Notes: a model not told the origin generated them from the sequence alone. A stretch of 64,000 bases of DNA from Monoplex corrugatus (GCA_030674185.1 JAPXFY010000015.1:23256986-23320985); one strand, 5' to 3'. Positions 25,501-37,243 are shown, numbered from the stretch's first letter. Numbers and translations are program-made.

Positions 25501-27850
25501 AATCATCATCATCATCAGGTGCCCTGCCGCATGGCGTTGGCGATCATGGACTTCCATCTGTCTCTATTTCTTGTTGCCCCAAGCATCTCCTCCACCCTCC
25601 TCGTCTTCAACCACTCTGCAAGTCGGTCTGGCATTTTCTCCCTGGGTCTATCTGGTGCTCTCTTTCCCTCCAGCTTTCCCATTGTGACCAGGTGCTCCAA
25701 TTCACCTTTCCTCATAAAATGGCCTATAAATGTTGCCTGTCTTTTTCTAATCTTCCTTACGAATGATCTACTTGTGTCGGCCTCAATCAAGACTGTCTCG
25801 TTTGTTTTCTTTGCTTTCCATGGAACTCTTAACATTCTTCTCAAAACCACGTCTCGGCTGCCTCAATCTTGTTCTGGCTTTACTTGTTGACTGTCACGCC
25901 TCACATCCATACAACAGTATTGGTTCTATATAACATTCAAGAACTCTCTTCCTGATGTTAATTGATAGGCATTTTGTTGGTAAGAATGTTGTCATCTTCT
26001 TGAATGCTGTCTTGGCTTGGCCGATTCTTCTTCTTCTTCTAGGTTTCTCATGATGTTTTCGCTATATTGTGAAAACAGATCTGGTGACAAAACACAACCC
26101 TGTCTGACTCCTCTTTTGATGCTTTGGAAAGAGCTTATATTGTTTTCTATTCTCATTGCAGCTGTTTGTTCCCAGTACATATTTTCTGATTATTCGTAGA
26201 TCTTTTCCATCAACATGGAGTCTCTCCAGTTGAATATCAATTCTTCATGTCTTACCCGGTCGAAAGCCTTGGTATAGTCAACGAAGCATAAATACAAATC
26301 CTTAGTCATCTCAATTGACCTATCTATGATAGTTCTTAGGATGTATATGGCATTAATAGTTCCTTTCCCTTCCACAAATCCACACTGTTCTTCTGCTATT
26401 TCTCTTTTGATTCTATTCCTTGTCCTCATCATGGGTGTTCTTAACAGGATTTTTGTTACATGGCTCATCAAACTGATTGTGCGATGGAGTTCACATTATA
26501 TAGCCCCTGTCTTCTTTGGAAGTGCAATGAAAATTGATTTTGACAGTGTCGTAAATTTCATTTAGGAGGACTGTTATTTTTTCTATGCCAAATTCCTCCA
26601 GGGCTTCAACCATCTCTGTAGTAATGTTGTCTGGTCCTGGGGCTTTTCCTGGTTTCATCTTTTTCAGTGCTGCTCTAACTTCATCTTTCATTATGGGTGG
26701 TCCTTCAAAGTTCTTTTTATAATGTGTTCTTCATTTCTGTCATCCTCAAAAAGGTCTTTAGTGTACTCTCCCTATCTGTCTAATATTTTGTCTTTTTTCA
26801 TGATAAGCGTGCCATGTTTTGATGTTAAGCAACCAGTTGATGTGCATGTATTTTTCCTGTGGACAATTTCTTCAATTTGTCTGTACATACCCTGACATCC
26901 ATTTTGTGTCGGTCTACTATTTCTTTGCGTTTTGTTTTCAGCCAAGCTTCCTTAGCTTCATTGCACCTATTCCTGATTTCTTTGTTTATCTTGCTGTATA
27001 TCTCCTCGTTTCTCTTTGCCTTCCTCCTTTCCTCCATCAAGCCCAAATTTTCATTAGTCATCCAGCTCTTTTTTGCTTTTCTATCTTCCTTAGGGATTTC
27101 TTCACAGCTTCATTTATCGAATTTCTCAACTTTGTCCATTGTTCCTCACTGTTACCAACGTCTTCCAGAGCACTGAATTTGTTTTGAACATGTAGGCCTA
27201 CATTAAATTTTCTACGTATCACTTCATCTGTCTCTAAGAGTCCAAGATTTAGTTTGATGTTGCTTTTGATCTGTTTCCTTTACCTTAATTTCAGTCTAAA
27301 TTTCAGTCTGCGCATGGTAGTGTTTTTGCTGACAGTAAAGAGTTTTTAAATCTTTTGTTGATCAGTATGTAGTCAATCTGATTTTTGGTATTATCTCCTG
27401 GGCTCTCCAAGTCCATTCTCTTCTATTAGATTGGTCAAACCAGGTGTTTCCTACTATGAACTCATTCATCTGTGCCCATTCTACAAGTTTCCCTCCCTTT
27501 CATTTTGTGTACCAAGGCCATGAGGTCCAACTATATCCTCTTCCTCTACCCTATCCTGTCCCACTTTAGCATTAAAATCTCCCATTATTATGGTAACTTC
27601 TTGTGATTTACATTGGACCTTGGCCATCTCTAATACTTTGTAGAAGTTGTCGATGTCTTCCTGAGTACTAGCGGATGTTGGTGCATACACCTGAATGATA
27701 TTGATATCAAATGGTTTGCCTCTCAATTTGACCAGCAAAACTCTGTCGGACACAGCCAGTATCCCTTAACTGCTTTTGATTTGTCTTTGTCCATCATGAT
27801 GCATACTCCTCTTTCATGTGAATTACCACCAGAATATATCACTGTGTATT
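25501..27850 (-). mobile_element. RTE-like LINE (element A), copy 2, nested inside element B
   Basis: Minus-strand order: a partial endonuclease (FDINIIQVYAPTSAS, IIMGDFNAKVGQD), RT (KMKPGKAPGPDNITTEMVEA, CGFVEGKGTINAIYILRTII, LCFVDYTKAFDRVR, GVRQGCVLSPDLFSQYSENI) and a C-terminus with GHFMRKGELEHLVTMGKLEG. It ends in a GAT-repeat tail at 25501. It is 5'-truncated within the endonuclease and lacks about 310 bp carrying the YADD core near 26027. The flanking ggagat at 25495-25500 and 27851-27856 is a target-site duplication. Many frame breaks. Confidence 0.9.
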
Positions 27851-28080
27851 GGAGATGAATGACACTGTCAAATGCTTTGTTATAGCCTGTGAAGGTGACA
27901 AAAGCTTCTTTTTCAGTGCCGTTTATTTTCTCTATGAGTGAGTGTAGCACAAAGAGCACGTCAGTTGTGCCTCTGTTGGATCTGTAGCCTGCATGGCAGT
28001 CAGATATTTTATTTTCTATCTTGGGCTTCAATCTGTTGAGAATAATTATGAGCTGGATTTTACTGGAGTGGCTGATTCAG
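27851..28080 (-). mobile_element. RTE-like LINE (element B), 5' portion of interrupted copy
   Basis: Minus-strand reading KISDCHAGYRSNRGTTDVLF, then GYNKAFDSVIHL, stopping exactly at the insertion point of element A. It continues at 25500 with HLFNTMVKMGF. The copy's own 5' edge near 28080 is approximate. Confidence 0.85.
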
Positions 28081-30038
28081 GCAATGGGCATTTATCAATA
28101 TGAAGGAAAAATAATGTTACAAAATGGTATGAGATGAGTTTGTCAATAACCAAAAGATTGGTGTTATCAGTCTAACAATCAGTGATAAACCAGTTGAGGT
28201 TATGGCCATGGAGGTGGGTAGGTACAGCTTTAAGCTGGTTTAGGTTGTAACTGTCAAGTAAACGTTTTTAAATGGCAACATATGTAGAAACAGTATGAAT
28301 GAAAGTTTTCATCAATGAGGACAACAGATTATTACATGCACTGCATTATTTGAGCAAATGAGGAGACTCGCCCATAAACATTTCGTCTTTGAGCTTAACT
28401 GTTCTGTTGAGTGGATGGATGGTAGATTGACAGAAAGACAAACAGCATTTGTACCTGAAACAAACTTCACAGATTTTGAATGATTTAAAATCAAGGTCTT
28501 GGTGGATATTTTGATATAAGACACAGGACTGTCTGTAAATATAACAGTAAGTCCACTGCCAGTGCTAGATTCTTACAGTATTGATGGTTCGAGGAAAATA
28601 ACACAAAGTTAACGTTTCCTTGTTTTCAAAATGACCGAACAATATATCCTTATGCTGTCTCTTTCAAAATGGCTGCAGATATAGATGACGATTTTTCAAG
28701 GTGAGCCTATCCTCATTTCGTTTGGCTGTCCCATCAGTGAGCTTGTCGATCTGGGTGTTACTCCCTGACTGCACACATCATACAGTTTCAGTCTTCTCAT
28801 TAGAATAAACTCTATGTGCACCATTGCCACAAATGCCATGTGGCTGGAAAGATCAAGAATGACAATGGCCTAAACTATAAGCATGGGCACAAACCTTATG
28901 CACTGATAAGATCTTGACTGATGAGTTCTGTATACTACTGTCTATGCTTGTATTAGTCTGTTGCTGAAACAAAACAAGCAAAAGGTAAACTCACCCAGGA
29001 TGGCTCTGGCTGATAGGTCCTTGTTGTGTCTCCTCAGTTTTTGATATTCATGTGGTTGCAAGGACGTCCTCCGAATATTTCCTTCTCAGGAGGTTCACCA
29101 TGAAGGAGAGATCTACTGTTCTAACATGGTCTAACCATCTCAGACATCTTTGGCTAAAATGGCAAACACGCCTTCATGCTCTGAGACCTCTTTGTTAATC
29201 ACTCTGTTCTGATAGGAGTCATTTTTTTCTACAGAGGCTTGAAGCAATTTGTTATAAAGAAACTTGAAGCTTCACTGATGTGGAAGACTATTAAGGATAA
29301 ACCCTGGCACAGTCACAGCTTGACAACAATAGAATCATTCATTATGTTATCCACCGCAGTATTAAGGGAAGTACGCAAGACAGGACTGACTCACGGTAGG
29401 TGAATGTGTGAACCACTTGAAGGATATAGTCATCGAATGTATTTATGGATGGGAATGCAGTGTCACATCATGTTTTCTTCATATTTGATAAACAGCCCAG
29501 CTAGCTGCGTACATTTGACACTTTACGTACAGTGAGTTTGGAGAATAGTGAAACACAAGAAGGAATTTCAATACTTTGACTTCATGACTTATTTCTGAAG
29601 ACACACCGCGGGTAATATAGGGCCACATCAGCATGCCTCTAGCGGACTCCGATCTGGGTTTTCTCTTCATTTGGGCCATGTCGATCCAGCAAACTTCATC
29701 TTGTTTTGCGTACACTTTCTTCATGTCTGTTTTAGTCTGCCAACTTTCCTCCTCTTCCCCTGGGATTCTACTTTAAATGTGTCAGACAAGTAGTCTTAGT
29801 CTGCGGTATGCCAAAACTAAACATCGCACATATACAACCTTTCAACATTGGTTTCGGATCAAAAGTAGGAAGTTTGGAGAGTCGTCATCGGCGTTGGGTG
29901 AGAGCCTTTGGTCATCTCAGGAAATAGTTTGTAAGAAGATGATTACAATTATGTTCAATATTTAATGCATTAAAACACAAGAAATCAGCGCAACACAACT
30001 CAACACGATATGTTATAGTTATGATTTTTTTTCTCTAG
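28081..30038 (+). other. Remainder of intron 5; nothing recognised
   Basis: About 2 kb of moderately AT-rich sequence before exon 6. The open frames are short and motif-free. Confidence 0.5.
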
Positions 30039-30116
30039 ATTGATGCCATGAGCCAGTTGATTGGTTATCTTGACTGGCAGTCCAATGACACGTTGGTGAA
30101 CGAACACTACAGATAT
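30039..30116 (+). CDS. M13-like gene, exon 6
   Basis: Acceptor ttttctctag after a long T tract, donor TAT|gtgagt, 26 codons in phase 0. It contains IDAMSQLIGYLDWQSNDT, matching the IGYPD-x-x-x-N/D segment of the family, with Leu replacing the usual Pro. An NDT sequon is present. Confidence 0.9.
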
Positions 30117-30289
30117 GTGAGTGCTGCCATTGCAAATGTATCAACTCTTAAAGCATGAATAGAGTTTCCTGAGCATGCTACTGGAAATGAGGAAATCCCA
30201 ACCTTCCAGGTCGAAATTCATTGGCCGAACAACAAGTTTTCAGCCTTTTCTGGAGGCCTTCACCAGGTGGATTGAGTAGTCTGCTGCTG

Positions 30290-30531
30290 CAAGTGTTGCT
30301 TGTAGTATAAATCCTCCATCACAGTTCAGAGATGATTTTATGGCATGATCCCCAAGGCTTCCTGATTTTTTTCCTGGAAGTGTTATTCTTAGCTACAATT
30401 TATTTTTTGTCTTCCTCAAAAGATCTCATGACTCGGACAAAAATCAGGGAAGCTTTGGAGATCATGCAATAAAGTCCATCCTAGAAGTTTATACGATCTT
30501 CACAACATAGTGGTACTACAAGCGACACTTG
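30290..30531. repeat. Foldback (inverted-repeat) element, MITE-like
   Basis: The left arm begins caagtgttgcttgtagta and the right arm ends tactacaagcgacacttg. Inner parts also pair (catgatccccaaggcttcct with aggaa/agcttt...gatcatg). Arms are about 90-95 bp around a central ~55 bp. No coding capacity and no clear target duplication. Confidence 0.72.
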
Positions 30532-31275
30532 AATCTAATGACACGAGTGCTAGCTCTGATTGCTTTGGGGGATTTCTCATACCATTTGATGAAAGCCTCA
30601 TGAGAAAGGTAGTGGCACTTCAATCATTTTTACCTTTATATCACGGTGATACGATTTATACATTGTCTTTATTCCCCCCACCGTTTCTCTTGACAAAATG
30701 GAGATTGTATCATATTGGCGGCAAAAGGTGTGTATCATATTGGCCGCAAAGGGTGTGTGCGCTGCTGTTTCTGAATGGATCATTTGCCAAATCTTTCTGA
30801 AAGTGGGCCGTCACGAATGCGTAAGTTTGAAAGTCATGGCACCAAGGTCAAATTCATCCAAAGCAAAACAGTGCCTAAAATCGGGATTTTGTCCGGAAAT
30901 GTGCAAACAGCACTTTCTCAAGGTCTTTTGATAGTAGTTGAAATAGTTTTCCAATAGTTTTCCAAGTTCTGATATTCCACCATTGTCCTAGGTTCATTTG
31001 ATATTTCATTTTTCCTGATGCTTTTTCAAAGTCACACTAACCTTGGTAAGTACAATATTTGGATATTTCTGGTGGGAACCGAAAACTTAATGTATAGCAA
31101 AGGAGCCTGCTAGAACCTCTTGTTATTCGTTTTTGGGTCCGTTTTTTAGCAAGTTTTTCCAGTGATTGTGTCTGTTTCGGTGTCTAGCTATTACACATAT
31201 CTGCTCCAAGCATCTGTGTAGGATTGTTCTTAGAAACCGTGTTCCAGGTTTAAAACTGAATCATTAACTCAGAAC

Positions 31276-31376
31276 ATGTATGTATGTATGTATGTATGTA
31301 TGTATGTATGTATGTATGTATGTATGTATGTATGTATGTATGTATGTATGCATGTATGATGTATGTATGTGTGTGT

Positions 31377-31430
<54 letters not shown>

Positions 31431-31494
31431 TTGTGTGTGTGTGTGTGTGTGTGACGAGATGTGTGTGTATGTGTGTGTGATGTGTGTGTGTGTG

Positions 31495-31557
<63 letters not shown>
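31276..31557. repeat. (TATG)n followed by (GT)n arrays
   Basis: About 85 bp of TATG tetranucleotides, then about 190 bp of GT broken by a few variant units such as gtgatgtg. Confidence 0.95.
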
Positions 31558-31837
31558 GTGCTCCAAATGGCTTTTAATGTCATGAGTCATGTTTGTAGAT
31601 GTAGCCTTTATTCAGGTCACAATAGCATTAAACTGCATCATGATGTCAGAAGTAGACTTGGAGAAAGCATTAGTAATGTCTGACCTAATTACTGCTTTTT
31701 TCAACTGGAATATGAGCCAGGTAACAGCGTTTTCTGCTAAAATCTCTCCTTACACTGATCTGCTACATCTTGCCCATAAGAACCAGTAAAATCTCCTAAC
31801 AATAATGTATGTTAGGATAAGAATGGAGATGAGGCAG

Positions 31838-32110
31838 CTGGTTGCATAGAGGTAGAACTTCAGGCTACCAATCTGACTGGGTTTCCATGGGTGCAGATCT
31901 GACCCGGTTAGGAAATTGTCTGATGTGGCATTCCGTCCACCTATTGTTGATAGAGGTATCTGACACAATTCAGAACTGTGGAAAGTAAAGTGAAGAGATG
32001 GAGGGATGGAGGGAGACATTGCCCTCTTAATGCTGACCTAAAGATGAATTGAGCTCTTTACCACCTCACCTTCCTGTGACCTCAAGATTACGGGACACCC
32101 TTCACCTTTT
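31838..32110 (+). repeat. SINE-like repeat, family with 22436-22700
   Basis: Begins with the tRNA-like ggttgcatagaggtagaact, has a B-box-like ggtttccat, and ends with gacattgccctc ... ctgtgacctcaagattac. Confidence 0.6.
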
Positions 32111-32139
32111 AAGTTTAGGTTCGTCCATGTCTCAAAAGT

Positions 32140-32720
32140 GTTCACTGACCACTTTTTAACAACCAAAAAAGTTGTAATGTGTAAGAGCATTTGGAAAAAA
32201 ATTTACCATTCAACGCTGCCATAAACAATTAAAAAAGCCACACCACGGTCTATTTTGAAGGTCGCTGACATGAAAATGCCTAACGATGTCAGAAACGGGG
32301 TAGAAGAAAGTAGTAGATTGGTCTGACTATAATTCATTTTCTTCTTTCGTGTTGACCATAGATACGTAAACAAAATTTTCTCAACTCTTGTGGATGTGGA
32401 TCTTTACCAGATTTTGGTCAAATTTGTTAACTTTTGAGTAGTCACAAAAGTATTACGTTTTGAAGGATGAGTCTCCTTGATCAAGGCCACAGGAACCAAA
32501 AAAAGTGCCTAAAATCAGGACTTTTGAAGGACATGTATGAACACATGAACTCGTGACAGTATTTGAAACCTGCTTTCCATGTTGTAACATCTACCAGTTT
32601 CTTTATGCACAAGTTTTATGTCAATCGAAGTTTCTGCAAGGTCAAAGTATTGTCGAGAAGTACAGAATATAGATTTTCTTCAATAATTTATGCATAACAA
32701 AGGATTTATTCGGAGTGAAT
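32140..32720 (+). repeat. Diverged dispersed repeat
   Basis: Words ggatctttaccagattttggt, aggccacaggaacc, gtgcctaaaatcagga and gtacagaatatagatttt recur in order at 35520-35835. Part also resembles 30830-30960 (gtgcctaaaatcgggatttt). Confidence 0.5.
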
Positions 32721-32862
32721 TGACCACCTTTTCTTCTTTTTTAATAGCTGGGTTACGAATCAAGTACCACGTTTTTCTGTATTAGTACCAGAGAATGTTT
32801 AGCGGTGTAAGAAAATGGAGTTGGAATTGTTTCATCTTTTTTGTGTTGTATTTTGTTTTCAG

Positions 32863-32975
32863 AAGGATTACATACCAGGCAACACCTTCTTTTACAACAA
32901 TCTGCTAGATAGTCGGTCCGCTGTGCTACTCAACAGTGAGAAACTGCTTCATCCTGTCAGCTCCAACCCCCTCGA
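32863..32975 (+). CDS. M13-like gene, exon 7
   Basis: Acceptor ttgttttcag, donor GA|gtatgt, starts phase 0 and ends phase 2. It encodes the linker KDYIPGNTFFYNNLL and onward, in the position where family members have a Y-F-x-N-x-(I/L) helix and the VDRxxW stretch. Here LLHPVSSNPLD|W replaces that stretch, so this part is less conserved. Confidence 0.85.
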
Positions 32976-33311
32976 GTATGTCAAATAATGATAATGAAAA
33001 TGAAAATACATAGTTTCCTTGTCTTGGAGCTAAAGATATTAACTCAATTTACTTCCTCAATAGTGTAATAGCTGACAGTCAGTTTCATTTTTTATAAATG
33101 ACGATGGTAACAAAAGTAATGATAGGAGTAGTAGTATAGTGCTACTAGTAGTAGTAATGATGACAACAACGACAGTAATATAATAATAATAATTCTGATG
33201 ATGATGATGATAATGACAATAAACATAGCAATAATAATGATAACAGTAACAATAGTTATAATGATGATGATATTGCTTAACCTGTATTTACGTAAGTGTC
33301 CGAGTGTGTGT

Positions 33312-33460
33312 TTGTATGTGTTAGTATGTTTGTATGCTTGATTGATTGTGTCAGTGTTTAATGTGTGAGGGTTTCAGTGTGTGTATGTATGTGTTAGTAT
33401 GTTTGTATGCTTGATTGATTGTGTCAGTGTTTAATGTGTGAGGGTTTCAGTGTGTGTATG
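33312..33460. repeat. Tandem duplication, 73-bp unit x 2
   Basis: The block containing ttagtatgtttgtatgcttg and tcagtgtttaatgtgtgagg occurs at 33321 and again at 33394 with no obvious differences. Confidence 0.88.
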
Positions 33461-34022
33461 TATGTTCATGCATGTGCGTGTATGAGCATGTGTTTTGTTT
33501 GTTTGTTGCTTTTGTCTCTGTGTGTTTTGTGTGTCAGGTTGTGTGAGTGTGTTGTGTGAGCCAGAGAAGATAAAATACTTATTTTTTGGTCATCAGGTGA
33601 CCGATTGACATATGGAAGTAGACGTTTTTTTACAACGCCTTTTATTATTTGATATTGTATACATAATAGTTCATCAGTTTTTATCTTAACAGTAGGGATG
33701 GACATGTATTTGCTTTACGTGTGTTTGCCTTTGTCTCTTGTGCTTTTGCAAAGTGTTTAGGACCCTTGTGAGATGAGGCCATGTACACGTAGTCACTATT
33801 ACTATGTCATTGATAGTAATGAAATTATGAAGAATATGATGATGATGATGATAAGAATGTGTGCGTGGGCAAAGAGAAGGGCTTAGGTGGATAGGTGAAG
33901 TGAGTAGGTGCTAGAGGGTGGAGGAAGGATTTAGTTGGATAGGCGAGGTATGTGGGTGGATGTATCAAATGACAGGTTGTTTATTAGGAAGGAAGAGAGA
34001 GAGAGAGATGAGAGAGAGTGAG

Positions 34023-34064
<42 letters not shown>

Positions 34065-34383
34065 CATCTGCATAAGCGTGCGTATGTGCATACACGCACG
34101 CGCATGTGTATGTATAAGTGGGTGTGTAGGTGGGACAGGGAGATTCAACAGGAGGGTGGAGGAAGTGTCTGTGTGTGTGCGCCAGATCATGCAATAGAGG
34201 CAGTATATACAAATATGTATGTGCGTGTGTATGAAAAAGAGACAAGCACACATGTGCGTCTGTGGATGTATGTTGTATTCTGTTGATTTATTCTTTAATA
34301 ATAAGGTATAAAACAACAACATAGCAACAAAATACTGGCTGTCTCGTGTTTTTGTGTGTATTTATGTGTATGTATGTGTATAG

Positions 34384-34386
<3 letters not shown>

Positions 34387-34463
<77 letters not shown>
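34387..34463. repeat. (GT)n microsatellite
   Basis: Uninterrupted GT; a related shorter GT tract lies at 34024-34062 after a GA tract. Confidence 0.93.
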
Positions 34464-34469
<6 letters not shown>

Positions 34470-35236
34470 TATGTGTGTTGTGTGTGTCACATATTTCTGC
34501 TTCTATTTAAAACAGAACAAAATTGGGCGTTGCCATCGTATAGAGTCATTGCAACAGACTACCGACTTGAAGGTTGTAGGCTCGAATCTACACCCGTGCT
34601 CTTCAAATTATTGTGAGATTTTTCAGCTCCAGTCAGCTCCCACTCAGAGTTGGGAGTGTTATGTACTCGTTGAGAAGGTGGGACAACACAGTCGAGGCTC
34701 GTTCACTTCACTAATGCGTCATTGAGGGTGCTGCTGAAATTGTCTGACCAACACCACAGGTGTCTGTATCTCTCTCATGCCTAGTTGACGCCAGGATACA
34801 TTCTGATAGTAAGCATAGAGTACAGCCCCGTCACGCAGTCTCAGGCCTACAGGAAACTCCAAAGTATCATGTTTATCATCTTCATCGTCATCATTGTTGC
34901 ATTGTAAAAACTGTTCCCAGAGGACTGGGATTGGAATTTGAGACATCAGATATAAATCTACAGATCTAATACAAGAAACAAAGCGCCCGCTAAGATCAAA
35001 TCAAAACAAAACAAGACACTCCCCCAATAACAAACAAACAAACAAACTCAAAAACACAAAACAAAACAAAACAAACTGAGGCCTGCCTGAGGCTTGAAAC
35101 CACGATCCCAGTGTTAACAGTATGGAAAGTTATTCAGCTGGACCAACGGCTTACTAACAAATAAATAAAGTACATAGATAAACAAATGAGCAAATAAAGC
35201 ATGTACTTTTTTTAAATTCTGTGCTTTATTTTTCAG

Positions 35237-35295
35237 TTGGACATTTACTGCAGCCACTGGTGCTTATTCTTACTCTCCATCGCAAAATAAGATCG
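35237..35295 (+). CDS. M13-like gene, exon 8 (altered substrate-binding loop)
   Basis: Acceptor tatttttcag, donor G|gtaaga. One base completes Asp, then 19 codons read WTFTAATGAYSYSPSQNKI, then one base of Val. The family motif here is (V)NAYY-x-P-x-x-N-x-I, where Asn-Ala binds the substrate backbone. Downstream SPSQNKI aligns exactly, but the Asn-Ala-Tyr-Tyr core is replaced by a GAYSY string. Confidence 0.87.
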
Positions 35296-35329
35296 GTAAG
35301 ACAGTCTTTCATTCTGTCTGCCTCTGTGC

Positions 35330-35450
35330 CTGGCAGTGTGTGCGTGTGTGTATGTGTGCATGCGTGCGTGCATGCGTGTGTGTGTGTGTGTGCATGTGTG
35401 TTTGTGGTGTGTGTGTATGTGGTGTGTGTGTGCGCGCGCGTGCGTGCTGA
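35330..35450. repeat. Imperfect GT/GC repeat
   Basis: GT units mixed with gtgcatgcgtgc, starting about 35 bp downstream of the exon 8 donor. Confidence 0.88.
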
Positions 35451-35519
35451 GACCATGTATAATGTGTGTTGGAGTGTGAGTGTGTGCAAAATGTATGAAG
35501 AATATTTTTCGTCAGCTTG

Positions 35520-35835
35520 TTACGAGTGCGGATGGATCTTTACAAAATTTTGGTCGGTCAAAGTTGGAGACTGTTGCAGAGTTGTGAGAGCATGTTTCAA
35601 AGGCAAAGTTCTAGGGCCAGGTGAAGGTCACACAGACTAAAAAAAAAACTGCTTAAAATTTAAAGTGTGTGAACAGCGCTTTCTTATGAACTTCTGTTTT
35701 ATATTTTCACTGTTGTGGCATTTTACCAATGTTTTCAATGCACATCAGGTTTTATTTCAGCTGCACCTTCTCCAAAGTTCCAGTGAAGTAGAGATGTGCA
35801 CGATGTGGATTTTCTGTAATAAATTTTTGTTTAAC
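35520..35835 (+). repeat. Diverged dispersed repeat, family with 32140-32720
   Basis: Contains ggatctttacaaaattttgg, a gtcacacagact/tgcttaaaattt block and gatgtggattttctgtaata in the same order as the 32140 copy. Confidence 0.5.
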
Positions 35836-36034
35836 GCGAGTGAGTACTAGAATGGCTTTATCCTTGTTTTTTACCTCATCATATAAGCATTTAATATACT
35901 CCCATGTTTTGGGTGTGCATGCTGTTGTTTTAGTTTGTATGTGAGTTTCTGGAAGCCACCAAAAACTGACAAGGCTTACGTGATGTGGGTATTTCATGTT
36001 CTACATACGTTTGAATATGAAAGTGGTTGAGACA

Positions 36035-36175
36035 CCAGCAGGTCTACACATCTGTTCACCAGGAAGAATCAGAAAAATCTCCGTCTTTTAAGCATCAGGC
36101 ATAGCCAGGCAGGACCTTCCAATTAATACTCTGATACCCTAATCACTTGGCTATTAAGCTCAAACTTTTGAATAG
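36035..36175 (-). repeat. tRNA-headed SINE-like fragment (reverse orientation)
   Basis: Shares agcaggtctacacatctgtt ... aaaatctcc ... catcaggc with copies at 20735 and 37375. The tRNA-like head on the right is degenerate. Confidence 0.45.
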
Positions 36176-36288
36176 GAACAAAAAGTCCTCATTCTGTTAG
36201 TTTAATGACAGAGTAGTATAGTTCATAGATGACTCTCTGTTTATATGAGAAAGCATATGTAATAATAAAGTTTTGTTTTGATTCACAG

Positions 36289-36340
36289 TATTACCTGCTG
36301 GAATTTTTCGACCACCATTCTATGAAAGAGACTATCCATG
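36289..36340 (+). CDS. M13-like gene, exon 9
   Basis: Acceptor gattcacag, donor TG|gtaagt, 52 nt with phases matching both neighbours. It encodes VLPAGIFRPPFYERDYPW, a clear match to the family motif FPAGIL-x-x-P-F-(F/Y). Confidence 0.93.
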
Positions 36341-36594
36341 GTAAGTCATTTTACGAGCGTCTTAGTAACAGCATTCACATCGGTAGTCAGTGACTGTAAT
36401 CATGGCCTGGTAGTTCAGTCACATGAAATTACATCTGTTTTCCGTTTAGGTCTACTTGCATTATAAATAAAGATTCTGCCTTCCAGTCCAACTGTGCGGG
36501 TTTGAGTCTGGCTTGATATGTTTTTGTGCACAGCTGCAGTTCATCCAGCTGTAAATAGATACCAGACCCTGTTTAGAATGCGGAAGCAATTATA

Positions 36595-36875
36595 GGTAAT
36601 TTAGGCCCGGTTTTATAAATGTTTTAGTGTCCTTAGTTATGTTTAAATTTGTATTCAGGTATGTTTTTTTAAATCCCCATGCGATAGATTGGACGGAGTG
36701 GTCAATGCCAGGGGCATCTCCTTAGATTATGTGTGCAAATGCATTCATATATATATATACTTAATTTTCTTTTCCTGTTTTTTTCCTCTTGAAGTATTAT
36801 GTACGTTTTGATATGGTTATAGCCCTCATATGATTGTACCCAGTCGGCTGGGCTTTAAATAAAATAACGGTAACA
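36595..36875 (+). repeat. Dispersed repeat, copy 1 of a local pair
   Basis: Begins ggcccggttttataa, contains gtgtccttagtt, aaatttgtattca, attggacggagtggtca and tggttatagccct, and ends near cggctgggctttaaataaaa. The same order occurs at 38465-38755. Confidence 0.7.
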
Positions 36876-37175
36876 GATTTGAGGAAGGTAAACAAATGAG
36901 GCAAGGAAGACGGCACCTTTGTAATAATGTTGGCCATGAGAAATGTTGATATCTCCTACGACCTATAGACTAAGACACAAACTTTACCTTTGCCTTTTGC
37001 ATGTGTTAGGGTGTACTCTGAATGGGATAGGGGAAGTAGAAAAGGGAAAAGAATTACTCTGTCGGCTTTTGTTTCATATACACCCACCCATCCACCATCT
37101 CCCCCCCCCACCACCACCCCACACACAGGTCACTGTGGACTGCATATTGAAACATAATGATTCATTCACTTGCAG

Positions 37176-37243
37176 GTCCATGAAGTTTGGTGGTATTGGG
37201 TCCATTATTGGTCACGAGCTGACATCTGTATTTAGCGATCCAG
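37176..37243 (+). CDS. M13-like gene, exon 10 (degenerate zinc-binding motif)
   Basis: Acceptor cacttgcag, donor G|gtataa, 68 nt. It reads MKFGGIGSIIGHELTSVFSD. Family members read N-(Y/F)-G-G-I-G-x-V-I-G-H-E-(I/L)-T-H-G-F-D-D. The first His and the catalytic Glu are kept, but the second zinc-ligand His is Ser (codon tct), and the following GFDD is VFSD. The flanking glycine-rich helix is fully conserved, so the alignment is unambiguous. Confidence 0.94.

Larger units (their letters stand above)
30117..32862 (+). other. Intron between exons 6 and 7
   Basis: Contains the foldback at 30290-30531, the TATG/GT array at 31276-31557, the SINE at 31838-32110 and diverged repeat sequence (30830-31120 and 32140-32720) resembling 35520-35835. 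No gene. Confidence 0.6.
32976..35236 (+). other. Intron between exons 7 and 8
   Basis: Simple repeats dominate: AAT/GAT-rich 33120-33280, a 73-bp tandem duplication at 33312-33460, GT at 34024-34062 and 34387-34463. tRNA-like heads sit at 34535-34610 (plus) and 35085-35165 (minus). No gene. Confidence 0.6.

Noticed and set aside
37081..37243. Plus frame 36943-37257 taken as one long exon
   Set aside because: Only the part after the tgcag acceptor at 37176 matches the M13 family. The upstream part is a CCA-rich stretch and an intron with splice-compatible edges.
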